A stretch of DNA of 64,000 nucleotides from Oscillospiraceae bacterium (GTDB taxonomy: Bacteria > Bacillota > Clostridia > Oscillospirales > Acutalibacteraceae): NCBI GenBank assembly GCA_022487055.1, contig JAKVJJ010000003.1, positions 1-64,000 of the forward strand, written 5' to 3'. The notes beneath the pieces are model-generated. The model did not search any database. It was not told the origin of the DNA and saw only the letters and a list, made by a program, of their open reading frames with translations. The translations under genes were made by a program, and so were the position numbers. Below, in pieces: positions 48,379 through 58,469 of the stretch; the first letter of the stretch is position 1; each line of letters starts with the position of its first letter.

Positions 48379-48659
48379 GATGTCCAGAATGTTTGGCATA
48401 ACTGGGAAATGCCAGAAGACAGCGGTGATGAAGAATAATTCTACGAACTTTAAGAACTTTTATGAATCGTTATCAAGTTGAATGATGAAATTTTTACTTG
48501 AACTTTGCTATACATTCCCCTTTTAGAAATTGGCATACTGCATATCATGCGGAGATATATCATATGCCAATAAGGGAATGATAGCAGAGTTCTTGTATGG
48601 AATGAATCCGACAGTCCACAACAAAGGGCACAAAAGTTTACAGGAAATGCATGGTCTGA
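48379..48659 (+). repeat. diverged direct repeat copy 2: orphan yebC 3' end (DVQNVWHNWEMPEDSGDEE*) plus long hairpin
   Basis: Aligns with 31757-32044; hairpin 48502-48590 with compensatory change in the inner stem (TGGCATA/TATGCCA versus TGACATA/TATGTCA). Confidence 0.88.
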
Positions 48660-48738
48660 AAAGACCTGCTTTCCGTTCACTTTTGCGCCCTCTGTTTTTT
48701 ATCCGGCCTTTTTTGCTGTCCCGATGAAATCATCGGTC

Positions 48739-49515
48739 CTAGATACGTTTCAGCGCGTCCTTCATAGACTTGACATATGCATAAATCTCTTTTCCAGCCT
48801 CCGGTCCATCCTTTGCAATCAGCTTTTCAATCGCGCTGCCCACAATAACACCGTCTGCAATCTGGCCGATTTTTGCTGCCTGCTCCGGTGTGCTGATACC
48901 AAAACCGACCGCCGCAGGGGTATCGGTGTTTTCCCGAACAATTTTCAGAATGGAATCAAGGTCCGTTTCAATCTCTGTCCGCACACCGGTCACACCGAGG
49001 GAGGACACCACATACAGGAATCCCTCCGATTCCTTGGCAATCATGCGGATTCGTTCCTGAGAAGTCGGCGCAATCATGGAAATTACTTTCACGCCGTTTT
49101 TGGCGGCAATTTCCGTAATTTCACCTTTTTCTTCAAAAGGCAAATCCGGCACAATGATACCATCCATACCGCTTTCCTTGCAGCGGGCAAAAAATCTTTC
49201 ATTTCCATAGCTGAAAACCGGATTATAGTATGTCATGAATACCAGCGGGATTTCGGTTTTGCTGCGCAGGTCTGCAGCCATCTGAAAGACCTTATCTGTG
49301 GTGGTGCCGGCGGAAAGCGAGCGCAGGTCTGCCTGCTGAATCACCGGTCCCTCTGCAATCGGGTCGGAAAATGGGATGCCAAGCTCAATCAGGTCACAGC
49401 CGGCGCGAACCATTTCCAGCGCAAATTCTTCTGTCTTTTCCAGGGAAGGGTCCCCCGCTGTGAGGAATCCGATAAACGCTTTCCCATTTTCAAACGCTTT
49501 CCCAATTCTGTTCAT
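48739..49515 (-). CDS. trpA: tryptophan synthase alpha subunit
   Basis: [46 protein letters not shown]. Confidence 0.97.
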   Translation of the reverse strand: MNRIGKAFENGKAFIGFLTAGDPSLEKTEEFALEMVRAGCDLIELGIPFSDPIAEGPVIQQADLRSLSAGTTTDKVFQMAADLRSKTEIPLVFMTYYNPVFSYGNERFFARCKESGMDGIIVPDLPFEEKGEITEIAAKNGVKVISMIAPTSQERIRMIAKESEGFLYVVSSLGVTGVRTEIETDLDSILKIVRENTDTPAAVGFGISTPEQAAKIGQIADGVIVGSAIEKLIAKDGPEAGKEIYAYVKSMKDALKRI

Positions 49516-50696
49516 TCTGTGATATTCCTCCCCCTGTAACGTGCAATCGCTGCTACATCTTTATCACCCCGTCCGGAAATGCAGATAATCATGCTCTGGT
49601 CTTTTCGCATGGTTGGAGCAAGCTTTCTGGCATAAGCTACCGCATGTGCACTTTCAATCGCGCAGATAATGCCTTCCGTGCGGGCAAGGTATTCAAACGC
49701 ATCCACTGCCTCGTCATCCGTGATAGGTTCATACTGTGCACGGCCGGTTTTGTAAAGATAGGCGTGTTCCGGCCCGATTCCCGGATAATCCAGACCAGCC
49801 GAAATCGAATAGACCGGCGCAATCTGCCCATACCGATTCTGGCAGAAATAGGACTTCATTCCATGGAATACACCAAGTTTCCCAGTGGCAATGGTTGCCG
49901 CTGTCTGAGCGGTATTGACTCCGCGTCCAGCAGCTTCACAGCCAATCAGCCGGACTTCCCGATCCGGTATGAAATTGTAGAACATACCCATCGCATTGCT
50001 CCCGCCGCCAACACAGGCAAGCACAGCGTCCGGCAACTTCCCCTCCGCTTTTAAAATCTGTTCCCTTGCTTCCTTGCTGATGACACTCTGGAAATCCCGC
50101 ACCATCATGGGATAAGGGTGCGGCCCCATCACAGAGCCGATTACATAAGCAGTATCATCCACGCGGGTGGTCCAGTTGCGCATTGCCTCATTAATAGCAT
50201 CTTTGAGCGTGCCCGTACCTGTGTTGACTGGATGTACCTTTGCACCCAACAACTCCATGCGGTAAACATTCAGTGCCTGTCGCTCAGTATCTTTCACCCC
50301 CATAAAGACTTCGCATTCCATACCTAGCAGCGCCGCACCGGTTGCCGCTGCGACACCGTGCTGGCCTGCACCGGTTTCTGCAATAATCCGCTTTTTCCCC
50401 ATTCTTTTTGCAAGCAGCACCTGCCCCAGAACATTGTTTATTTTATGGGAGCCTGTGTGGTTCAGGTCCTCCCGCTTCAGATAAACTTTTGCACCGCCAA
50501 GGTCATTCGTCATTTTCTCCGCATAATAGAGTATTGACGGGCGGTTGGCATAATTACAAAGTAGGCTGTGCAGTTCCTCTTTGAACTGCGGGTCTTGTTT
50601 ATAATATTCATAGGCATCTTCCAGCCGGTGCAATTCATGCATCAGCGTTTCCGGAACATACTGCCCGCCGAATTCTCCATATTTTCCTTTACTCAT
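49512..50696 (-). CDS. trpB: tryptophan synthase beta subunit
   Basis: [55 protein letters not shown]. Confidence 0.98.
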   Translation of the reverse strand: MSKGKYGEFGGQYVPETLMHELHRLEDAYEYYKQDPQFKEELHSLLCNYANRPSILYYAEKMTNDLGGAKVYLKREDLNHTGSHKINNVLGQVLLAKRMGKKRIIAETGAGQHGVAAATGAALLGMECEVFMGVKDTERQALNVYRMELLGAKVHPVNTGTGTLKDAINEAMRNWTTRVDDTAYVIGSVMGPHPYPMMVRDFQSVISKEAREQILKAEGKLPDAVLACVGGGSNAMGMFYNFIPDREVRLIGCEAAGRGVNTAQTAATIATGKLGVFHGMKSYFCQNRYGQIAPVYSISAGLDYPGIGPEHAYLYKTGRAQYEPITDDEAVDAFEYLARTEGIICAIESAHAVAYARKLAPTMRKDQSMIICISGRGDKDVAAIARYRGRNITE

Positions 50697-51282
50697 TCCG
50701 TATCCTCCTGACCATCGTTAAAATCTTGTTTCTGTCTTTCGTTCCGTCGGTTTCGACACCGCTGGAAACGTCTATTCCCCACGGGTGAAGCTTCTGTATG
50801 GCTCCCTGCACATTTTCCAGTGTCAGTCCGCCTGCCAAAAACCACGGGCGAGTTATGGGCGGCACAAGGTTCCAGTCAAATTTTATTCCGGTTCCGCCGC
50901 CGCTGTCCAGAAGCAAAAAATCTGCCGGGCTGACTTGCGCACGGACAATATCCGCCGCATCCCGTATACGAAACGCCTGGATTACCGGAAAGCCTGCCTG
51001 CTGAATCTGCTTCACATTTTCTGCCGGTTCCTGCCCATGTAACTGTGCAATAGCAATCGTTCCACTGCGCAACTGCGCGAGAATCTCTGTCACTGCGGAA
51101 TCGACAAAAACACCGACCGGCAGTATTTCTGGTGCGAGCGCGGCACGAAGGTTCGCTGCCTGCCGCGGAGCCACCCTCCGGCGACTTTCTGCAAACACAA
51201 ACCCGGCATAGTCCGGCCTTGCTTCATTCACGGCTTCAATATCCTGCTTTCGTGTCAGGCCGCAAATTTTAATTCTGGTCAC
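50689..51282 (-). CDS. trpF: phosphoribosylanthranilate isomerase
   Basis: [52 protein letters not shown]. Confidence 0.96.
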   Translation of the reverse strand: MTRIKICGLTRKQDIEAVNEARPDYAGFVFAESRRRVAPRQAANLRAALAPEILPVGVFVDSAVTEILAQLRSGTIAIAQLHGQEPAENVKQIQQAGFPVIQAFRIRDAADIVRAQVSPADFLLLDSGGGTGIKFDWNLVPPITRPWFLAGGLTLENVQGAIQKLHPWGIDVSSGVETDGTKDRNKILTMVRRIRNE

Positions 51283-52072
51283 ATCCGGCTTCCCCCTTTC
51301 TGCGCAGCTCCCGCAGATACTGTTTCCGGTTTGGCGCCCGCATCAGCGCTTCCCCAATCAGAACTCCGTCCGCCCGCATCCGGCAGATATCTGCGATTTC
51401 CTGCGGACCTTTTACACCGCTTTCGGAGATGAAGGCAACATCCGACGGCACCAGCCTGCGCAGCCGTTCACCCGCGGAAAGGTCAATGGTAAAATCGTTT
51501 AGATTCCGGTTATTGACACCGATAATTCTTGCGCCGGATGCCAATGCCCGCTTGACTTCTTCTTCTGTGTGTGCTTCCACCAAAGCAGAAAGGCCCAATT
51601 TTTCCGCCAGTTCCCGATAATCCCGCAGTTCCCGGTCCGTCAGAATCGCACAAATCAAAAGCACAGCCGATGCACCCAGTAATTTGGCCTCACAAATCAT
51701 GTATGGATTCACCGTAAAATCTTTGCGTAATACTGGAATCTGTACCTTCTGCGCAATTTCCCACAGATACCTGTCATTTCCCAAAAACCATTTTGGCTCT
51801 GTCAGCACGGAAATGGCGGCCGCGCCTGCTTCTTCATAATCCTGTGCAATCTGCAGATAAGGAAAATTCTTCGCAATCAGACCTTTGCTGGGGGAAGCTT
51901 TTTTCACTTCGCAGATAAAGGAAAGTCCCGCCTGCTTCAAAGCCCGCTCAAAAGGGAAGGTCCGGTCCGTCGGCAGCGCTTCCGCTTCCGTCAGTAAAAT
52001 TCCATATGGCTTTTTTGCCTCCCGCTGTGCCACCCGCTCCCTTGCGGCTGCCGCCAAATCATTTAGAATCAT
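51269..52072 (-). CDS. trpC: indole-3-glycerol phosphate synthase
   Basis: [51 protein letters not shown]. Confidence 0.97.
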   Translation of the reverse strand: MILNDLAAAARERVAQREAKKPYGILLTEAEALPTDRTFPFERALKQAGLSFICEVKKASPSKGLIAKNFPYLQIAQDYEEAGAAAISVLTEPKWFLGNDRYLWEIAQKVQIPVLRKDFTVNPYMICEAKLLGASAVLLICAILTDRELRDYRELAEKLGLSALVEAHTEEEVKRALASGARIIGVNNRNLNDFTIDLSAGERLRRLVPSDVAFISESGVKGPQEIADICRMRADGVLIGEALMRAPNRKQYLRELRRKGEAGCDQN

Positions 52073-53085
52073 GCGCTTTCTCCATTGGAAAGCCGGATAA
52101 ACTGCTCCAGTTGTGCTTTTGCCGCGCCACTGTCAATCGTCTGAGCTGCAAGCTGCACACCTTTTCCGATATCCGGAACTTTACCCGCAATTTTCAGCGC
52201 AGCAGCAGTGTTCAGTAAAACGGCATCCCGCTTCGGACCTTTCTCACCGGACAGAACAGCGCGGGTGATGGCGGCATTTTCGGCCGACGTGCCACCCACC
52301 AAATCAGATTTCTTACAGCGTGTCAGGCCGAAATCTTCAGGCCGAATCACATAGGAGTGGTGCTGGCCGCCCTGCAACTCACAGACAGTTGTCGGTGCGG
52401 AAAGAGAAATTTCATCCAGCCGGTCCTGCCCATACACAACCATACCGCTTTTAACGCCGAGATTGGTCAGCACATGAGCCAACGGCTCCACCAATGCTTC
52501 CTCATAAACACCCATCAGTTCCATATTAGCGCCTGCCGGATTAGAAAGCGGGCCAAGAATATTAAACACGGTGCGGATGCCCAATTCCTTACGAACGGGT
52601 GCAACATATTTCATGGCAATGTGGTAATTCTGTGCAAACAGGAAACACAGGTTGATTTTTTTGAGCAGTTCTGTGCTTTTTTCCGGCGGAAGGGTAATAT
52701 TGACACCTAACGCTTCCAATACATCCGCAGCTCCGCATTTGCTGGAAGCGGCACGGTTACCGTGCTTTGCCACCGGAACACCCGCAGCCGATGCCACAAT
52801 CGCGGATGTTGTGGAAATATTGAAGGAATTGGCATTATCTCCTCCAGTCCCTACAATTTCCAATACGTCCCTATCCTGCAGCAGCTTAATACAGTGTGCG
52901 CGCATTCCTGCTGCTGAAGCGGTAATTTCTTCAATTGTTTCCCCTTTCATGCGCAAGGCCGTTAAATAGGCACCTATCTGCGCCTGCGTCGTTTTTCCGC
53001 TCATAATTTCATCCATAACCTCATTTGCGGTTTTGTAATCCAGGTCTTTTTTCTCAATGAGCTGTGCAATCGCTTCTTTAATCAT
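52069..53085 (-). CDS. trpD: anthranilate phosphoribosyltransferase
   Basis: [52 protein letters not shown]. Confidence 0.97.
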   Translation of the reverse strand: MIKEAIAQLIEKKDLDYKTANEVMDEIMSGKTTQAQIGAYLTALRMKGETIEEITASAAGMRAHCIKLLQDRDVLEIVGTGGDNANSFNISTTSAIVASAAGVPVAKHGNRAASSKCGAADVLEALGVNITLPPEKSTELLKKINLCFLFAQNYHIAMKYVAPVRKELGIRTVFNILGPLSNPAGANMELMGVYEEALVEPLAHVLTNLGVKSGMVVYGQDRLDEISLSAPTTVCELQGGQHHSYVIRPEDFGLTRCKKSDLVGGTSAENAAITRAVLSGEKGPKRDAVLLNTAAALKIAGKVPDIGKGVQLAAQTIDSGAAKAQLEQFIRLSNGESA

Positions 53086-53157
53086 TTTGGCAGCCTCCTA
53101 TAAAAAATCATTTTTTAAATGGACTCGACAAACAGAATTGGCAGGAAAAAGAAAGGC

Positions 53158-53739
53158 CTATTTTCGGGGACAAAGCTCTAAAAAGTTCTGCAGGATTTCC
53201 TTTCCCTTCGGTGTCAGAATAGATTCCGGATGGAACTGCAGGCCAAATACCGGAGCAGTCCGGTGCTGCACTGCCATAATTTCGTTATCCTCCAGGCTGC
53301 GTGCCACAACTTTCAGTTCCTGCGGCAGGCTCGCTTCCTGAACGGACAGGGAATGGTACCTAGCTGCTCCGATTACATCCGGCAGCCCACGAAACAGCGG
53401 ACAGTCCAGGTCGAGCCGCACCTGTGACTGTTTTCCGTGCATCATTTGTTTGGCATAGCCAATTTTCCCACCGAATACCTGACAAATTGCCTGATGCCCA
53501 AGGCACACACCCAATAGTGGTACCTTTCCGGTAAAGAGTCGCACCGCTTCTTCACATACACCTGCATTTTCCGGTCGGCCCGGGCCGGGACTTAAAATCA
53601 CGCCATCCGGGTGCATCTCCGCTAACTGCTGCACTGAAAATTCACGGTTGCGCACAACCCGAATCTCCGGTTCCATGGTGCCGACCATCTGGTAAAGGTT
53701 ATAGGAAAAGCTGTCATAATTATCAAGTAGCAGAATCAT
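53158..53739 (-). CDS. trpG: anthranilate synthase component II (glutamine amidotransferase)
   Basis: MILLLDNYDSFSYNLYQMVG, LSPGPGRPENAG, LGVCLGHQAI, FHPESILT. Confidence 0.96.
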   Translation of the reverse strand: MILLLDNYDSFSYNLYQMVGTMEPEIRVVRNREFSVQQLAEMHPDGVILSPGPGRPENAGVCEEAVRLFTGKVPLLGVCLGHQAICQVFGGKIGYAKQMMHGKQSQVRLDLDCPLFRGLPDVIGAARYHSLSVQEASLPQELKVVARSLEDNEIMAVQHRTAPVFGLQFHPESILTPKGKEILQNFLELCPRK

Positions 53740-55213
53740 CGTCAATTCCCTCCTGTGCTTCCTGCAAAGCGATCACAACCGCCTTCGCTTTGTTAATGCA
53801 TTCCTGATACTCCTGCTCCGGAATACTATCCGCCACAATGCCCGCGCCGGAACGGACAAATACCTTTCCATTTTTCTTAAACGCAATGCGGATAGCAATA
53901 CAGGTATCTAAGTTCCCGGTAAAGTCCAAATAACCGATGGCGCCGCCGTAAATTCCGCGCCGATTATTTTCCAACTCATTGATAATCTGGCAGGCACGAA
54001 ACTTGGGCGCACCGGAAAGAGTCCCCGCCGGCAGGACGGAACCGATGACATCCGGTGCAGACAAGCCGTCCCGAATCGTTCCGGTCACGGTGGAACCAAG
54101 GTGCATAATGTGGGAAAACCGCAGCACCTGCAGGTGCCTTTCCACTTTTATAGAACCGAATGTACTGATACGGCCTAAGTCGTTGCGGCCGAGGTCGACC
54201 AGCATATTATGTTCGGCCAGTTCTTTGGGGTCTGTCAGCAAATCCTGCTCCAACTGGCTATCCTGCTCCTCTGTTTCCCCGCGCGGACGGGAACCCGCCA
54301 AGGGAAAAGTCTGCAGCACACCGTTATCGAGTTTCACCAGCGTCTCCGGAGAAGCCCCCGCAATTTCGATGTCATCGCTGGAAAAATAAAACATATAGGG
54401 TGACGGGTTCAATGTGCGCAGCACGCGGTAGGTATCCAGCAGGCTTCCCTCAAAATCTGCATCCAGGCGGTTACTGAGCACAACTTGGAAGATATCACCT
54501 TCCCGGATATACTGCTTTGCACGTTCCACCATCCGGCAGTATGTTTCTTTGCTGAAAAGATGACGCACTGGAGAAGTCATGCGGCCCGGTTTTCGCCGCA
54601 CCGGCGTTCCGTTTCGGAGCAACTGGGCCAGCTGTTCTAATTCCTTCTGCGCGTCCGCATAGGCAACTTCAACGTTCCCCTCTAAACGGATATTGACAAT
54701 CAGCACAATTTTCTGTCGGAAGTGATCAAATGCAATCACGCGGTCAAAAAGCATCAGATCCATATCCTTAAAATGTTCCTGGTCCTCCGCATCCAGTAGG
54801 AGTTCCGGTTCGCTGTATTTCACATAATCATAGGAAAAATAGCCAACCAGTCCACCGGTAAATGGCGGCAACTCCGGAATCCGCGGACTTTTGTTGGCTG
54901 CAAGAATTTTTTTCAGCACAGCTCCCGGGTTCTGCGTATGAAAATGTTCTTCCGATTTTCCCCGCACCCGCATTTCTCCGTCCGCACAGGTGATTTCCTG
55001 CTTGGGGTCAAATCCAAGAAATGTGTAGCGGCCCCAATGACGTTTGCTCTCAGCACTTTCCAGCAAAAAACAGTGATGGCTTTTTGCCTGCAGAATACGC
55101 AGGACTTCAATCGGCGTTTTGATGTCTGCATAAATTTCCCGGCTGACCGGCAAAATCCGGTACTGCCCCTGCGCTGCAAAACGTTTTACTTCTTCCAAAG
55201 TCGGTTTTGTCAT
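53723..55213 (-). CDS. trpE: anthranilate synthase component I
   Basis: FTGGLVGYFSYDYVKY, SRPRGETEEQD, LVDLGRNDLGRI, GTLSGAPKFRACQIINELE. Confidence 0.96.
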   Translation of the reverse strand: MTKPTLEEVKRFAAQGQYRILPVSREIYADIKTPIEVLRILQAKSHHCFLLESAESKRHWGRYTFLGFDPKQEITCADGEMRVRGKSEEHFHTQNPGAVLKKILAANKSPRIPELPPFTGGLVGYFSYDYVKYSEPELLLDAEDQEHFKDMDLMLFDRVIAFDHFRQKIVLIVNIRLEGNVEVAYADAQKELEQLAQLLRNGTPVRRKPGRMTSPVRHLFSKETYCRMVERAKQYIREGDIFQVVLSNRLDADFEGSLLDTYRVLRTLNPSPYMFYFSSDDIEIAGASPETLVKLDNGVLQTFPLAGSRPRGETEEQDSQLEQDLLTDPKELAEHNMLVDLGRNDLGRISTFGSIKVERHLQVLRFSHIMHLGSTVTGTIRDGLSAPDVIGSVLPAGTLSGAPKFRACQIINELENNRRGIYGGAIGYLDFTGNLDTCIAIRIAFKKNGKVFVRSGAGIVADSIPEQEYQECINKAKAVVIALQEAQEGIDDDSAT

Positions 55214-55241
55214 GGATAATCCCTCCCGAAAGATTTCCCTA

Positions 55242-55550
55242 GAAAGGCATACAAAAAGGCCCGCCCAGGGCAAACAGAATACTGTCTGCCAAGGACGGGC
55301 CTCTAAAATCCGGCTCGCGGTGCCACCTTGCTTTGCGGCCAATGAAAGCCGCACACTTTGTGGAGTACCAACATACCCCCGGCCCCTTACGCAGGCCATA
55401 CGTCACGGAATACTCAGTGCAAAGCACCTTTCGCCGTGCCCTCAGTGGTCCATTTAACAGCCCGCTCACGGCCCGGCTCTCATCTGCCCGGACTCTCTGT
55501 ACGCGCTTGTGCCGTTTTTATCTCCACTTCATCGGTTTTGCAAGAAATAA
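55242..55550 (-). promoter_or_regulatory. T-box leader (tryptophan, UGG specifier) upstream of trpE
   Basis: Minus strand carries the T-box AAGGTGGCACCGCG, a terminator (AGGCCCGTCC...GGGCGGGCCTTTTT) and a Stem I with candidate specifier TGG in GTTAAATGGACCACTGAG. Confidence 0.9.
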
Positions 55551-55855
55551 AAATTGATTGATTTGACTTCATATTATACACAACTTCAAAAATCTGTCAA
55601 CAGTTTTTTGAAAATTTTTTGCCTTTGATATTTTCCAGCGATGTTTCTCATTTTCTAAAAAACGAATCTATTTTTCCTCAAGCAATAAAAAAGCAGCCGT
55701 AAGTTTCATGTGATTGTTATGTAAAAATATGTAAAACTATTAGTTGGCTTTCGATTTGCAGTGGAAAAGTTGCCGGTAAAATTCACAAAATATTAATATA
55801 GAGTTTTGATAAATACAACTTCTTTACAAAATATTTATAAAGTAAAGTTTTTATA

Positions 55856-55883
55856 TTGCATTTCATGAAAAAGGAACTATACT
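55856..55883 (+). promoter_or_regulatory. candidate promoter of the amt operon
   Basis: TTGCAT - 16 bp - TATACT. Confidence 0.5.
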
Positions 55884-55892
55884 AGTTAGTGA

Positions 55893-55937
55893 ACGAGGGC
55901 GTTCATGGTAATTTCACCATGAGCGCCCTCGTTTTTA
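55893..55937 (+). terminator. strong leader terminator/attenuator upstream of the amt operon
   Basis: 17-bp stem ACGAGGGCGTTCATGGT/ACCATGAGCGCCCTCGT followed by T5, ~50 bp upstream of ORF 55989. Confidence 0.8.
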
Positions 55938-55988
55938 TATGCATATGCAAAAATCCGAATCGATTGGGAAAGAAAGGGCTGCTGCTTT

Positions 55989-56297
55989 ATGGACCAAAAT
56001 GGAAAAGGAACAGATAGCACCGTTACAAAAGAAAAATTCGTTTCAATTATGTTGCTGCGGATACTTTCCATCATGATTATGCTGGCAGGCGCGTTACTGG
56101 CGGTCGTGAGCTTTGCGGGAGGAACCTATGTCACAGTTCTCACCAGCCGGATTCCCGGCGCGGTGTTCGGGCTGGTAATTCTGTTTTTGGGCATCAGATA
56201 TTTCCTTTCTGTCCGAAAACTGAAAGCTGAGGTTTACAAATCTGACTCAAAGTTTTCATGGAGTAATTTCGGGCAGAAGTCCAAAGACAAAATGTGA
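55989..56297 (+). CDS. small membrane protein of unknown function
   Basis: 102-aa ORF with two predicted TM segments; its stop overlaps the amt ORF region. Confidence 0.65.
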   Translation: MDQNGKGTDSTVTKEKFVSIMLLRILSIMIMLAGALLAVVSFAGGTYVTVLTSRIPGAVFGLVILFLGIRYFLSVRKLKAEVYKSDSKFSWSNFGQKSKDKM

Positions 56298-56326
56298 ATG
56301 GAAACAAAAGAAGGGAGACTACTTTT

Positions 56327-58363
56327 ATGGAACAAGTGAAAAAGCACAAAAAGGGGCTATTCGTTGCTGTGTTTCTCCTTGTGTTGGCAATCCTTGCGTT
56401 CCTGATATTCCAAGATGTGACAACAAAAAATGTGGCTGACCCAACCGGCGCAGCTTACACCGCAGTGCAGGGCAGTCAGACACTTCAGACTGTTGCTGCC
56501 ACTGCCAATAAAGCACTGTTCGGCTCCAATTACGTATGGATTATGATTTGCGCATTCATGGTGTTTTTCTTCCAATGCGGCTTTGCTATGGTGGAAACCG
56601 GCTTCTGCCGTGCCAAAAACGCAGCACACACCATGACCATGAACTTCATGGTTTTTCTGGTTGGTGCCGTTGGCTATTTCTTAGTCGGCTTTGCACTGCA
56701 GATGGGCGGTTCCGGCGGTAATGCCAATCTCGGCAGTGGCAGTTCCGTACTGAACGGTCTGCTCTGCATTCCGGGGCTCGGCGGTGTCCTCGGCTATAAA
56801 GGTTTCATGCTCAACGGAACTTATGACGCAGGTGTTTATGCCCTGTTCTTTTTCCAGATGGTCTTTATGGACACAACCGTCACCATTCCGACCGGTGCAA
56901 TGGCAGAGCGTGTGAAATATTCCGCCGTTGTGATTATTTCCTTCTTTATCTCCATGTTCCTTTATCCGCTGTTTGCCAACTGGGTGTGGGGCGGCGGCTG
57001 GCTCTCCACGCTTGGCAAAAATTTCGGGCTTGGCCATGGTGTAGTGGATTTCGCCGGTTCAGCTGTGGTTCACTCCATGGGCGGCATGATTGCTCTTGCT
57101 GGTGCGATTGTCATCGGCCCACGCATTGGCAAGTTTAAAAAAGACGGCACTGCCAGAGCTTTTCCGGGCCACGACATTCCCATGGCAATCCTCGGCACCA
57201 TTGTGCTGTTTTTCTGCTGGTTCTCATTCAATGCGGGCTCCACATTGAATGCTTCTGATTTCCGGCTCTCTGTGGTGGCAACTAACACCATGATTGCCGG
57301 CGCCATTGGCGGTCTGGTTGCTATGTTCTATATGTGGGCCAAATATGGCAAGCCGGACCCGTCTATGACCGCGAACGGCTGTCTTGCCGGACTGGTCGCT
57401 ATCACGGCACCATGCGCTTTCGTGGATGCAGACGCAGCTTTTCTGATTGGCTTGGTCGCCGGCATTCTGGTATGCGTGGCGGTTCCGTTTGTTGAAAACA
57501 AATGGAAGCTGGATGACCCTGTCGGCGCAATCTCCGTTCACGGTGCAAATGGACTATGGGGCGTCATTTCCCTTGGCCTGTTTGCGGACGGCAAGTATGG
57601 CGACGGTCTGAATGGCGTTTCCGGCGGTGTGCGCGGCTTGTTTTACGGTGATGCTTCCCAGTTCGCAGCACAGCTCATTGCAGTGTGTGTCCTGCTGGTC
57701 TGGGGATTCGGTGTGTCTTATCTGTTCTTCCGCTTCCTTGATAAAGTCTGGGGACTGCGTGTTTCCCCAGAGGTTGAAATTGAGGGACTGGATATTCCAG
57801 AAATGGGTGTGTTGGCTTATCCGGACAATCAGCTTGTCCGCTGTGAGCTTGACCAGATTTCTGACGATGACGCTGAGATTAAGCAGCTTGCAAGGTTCAA
57901 AGGCTTCGACATGAACCGGATGGCTGAAATCTCCAGCAGCAAAGCCGATACCGTGGAAGTCTTTGCTGACTCTGCCGCCACAGTGGCAGATGACGGACAC
58001 GAGCAGGCAAAGCTCACCAAAATTGTGGTGCTGATGAAGCAGAATAAATTTGAAGCGTTCAAAGAAGCTATGAATAAGCTGGGTGTTTCCGGCATGACGG
58101 TCACACAGGTCCTCGGCTGCGGCGCACAGAAGGGCCAGCCGGAATACTACCGCGGTGTTTCCACAGAAGTGACTCTGCTGCCAAAGGTACAGGTGGAAAT
58201 CGTCATTGCCAAAGTGCCTGTCAGAGAAGTCATCGCAACCGCAAAGAAAGTCCTTTATACCGGACATATCGGCGACGGCAAAATCTTTGTATACAATGTT
58301 GAAAATGCTGTGAAGATTCGCACCGGTGAAGAGGGCTGGGATGCCCTGCAAGGTGATGACTGA
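56327..58363 (+). CDS. ammonium transporter fused to a C-terminal PII (GlnB-like) domain
   Basis: Amt core: GFAMVETGFCRAKNAAH, DFAGSAVVHSMGG, AISVHGANGLWG. C-terminal LTKIVVLMKQNKFEAFKEAMNKLGVSGMTVTQVLGCGAQKGQPEYYRGVSTEVTLLPKVQVEIVI... is PII-like. Confidence 0.94.
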   Translation: MEQVKKHKKGLFVAVFLLVLAILAFLIFQDVTTKNVADPTGAAYTAVQGSQTLQTVAATANKALFGSNYVWIMICAFMVFFFQCGFAMVETGFCRAKNAAHTMTMNFMVFLVGAVGYFLVGFALQMGGSGGNANLGSGSSVLNGLLCIPGLGGVLGYKGFMLNGTYDAGVYALFFFQMVFMDTTVTIPTGAMAERVKYSAVVIISFFISMFLYPLFANWVWGGGWLSTLGKNFGLGHGVVDFAGSAVVHSMGGMIALAGAIVIGPRIGKFKKDGTARAFPGHDIPMAILGTIVLFFCWFSFNAGSTLNASDFRLSVVATNTMIAGAIGGLVAMFYMWAKYGKPDPSMTANGCLAGLVAITAPCAFVDADAAFLIGLVAGILVCVAVPFVENKWKLDDPVGAISVHGANGLWGVISLGLFADGKYGDGLNGVSGGVRGLFYGDASQFAAQLIAVCVLLVWGFGVSYLFFRFLDKVWGLRVSPEVEIEGLDIPEMGVLAYPDNQLVRCELDQISDDDAEIKQLARFKGFDMNRMAEISSSKADTVEVFADSAATVADDGHEQAKLTKIVVLMKQNKFEAFKEAMNKLGVSGMTVTQVLGCGAQKGQPEYYRGVSTEVTLLPKVQVEIVIAKVPVREVIATAKKVLYTGHIGDGKIFVYNVENAVKIRTGEEGWDALQGDD

Positions 58364-58414
58364 GTCCTTTCGCACTGAAACAGCAGCATTTACATGATGA
58401 AGCAGCATAAAAAG

Positions 58415-58466
58415 AGCAGGAGTTTTCAGCCTTACTGCGGCTGAGAGTTCCTGCTCTTTTGCTGTC
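58415..58466. terminator. bidirectional Rho-independent terminator
   Basis: AAGAGCAGGAG...CTCCTGCTCTTTT flanking hairpin between convergent genes. Confidence 0.7.
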
Positions 58467-58469
58467 AAA

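Larger units (their letters stand above)
31757..48659. mobile_element. ~16.6-kb fructan/fructoside utilisation island flanked by yebC-3'-derived direct repeats
   Basis: Flanking repeats with an in-frame yebC C-terminal remnant at the distal end; contains only carbohydrate-utilisation genes; no integrase detected. Confidence 0.6.

Noticed and set aside
55240-55460. Upstream in-frame extension of trpE (MACVRGRGYV...) and ORFs in this segment
   Set aside because: The segment is the T-box leader RNA; the real trpE start is MTKPTLEEVKRF at 55213.
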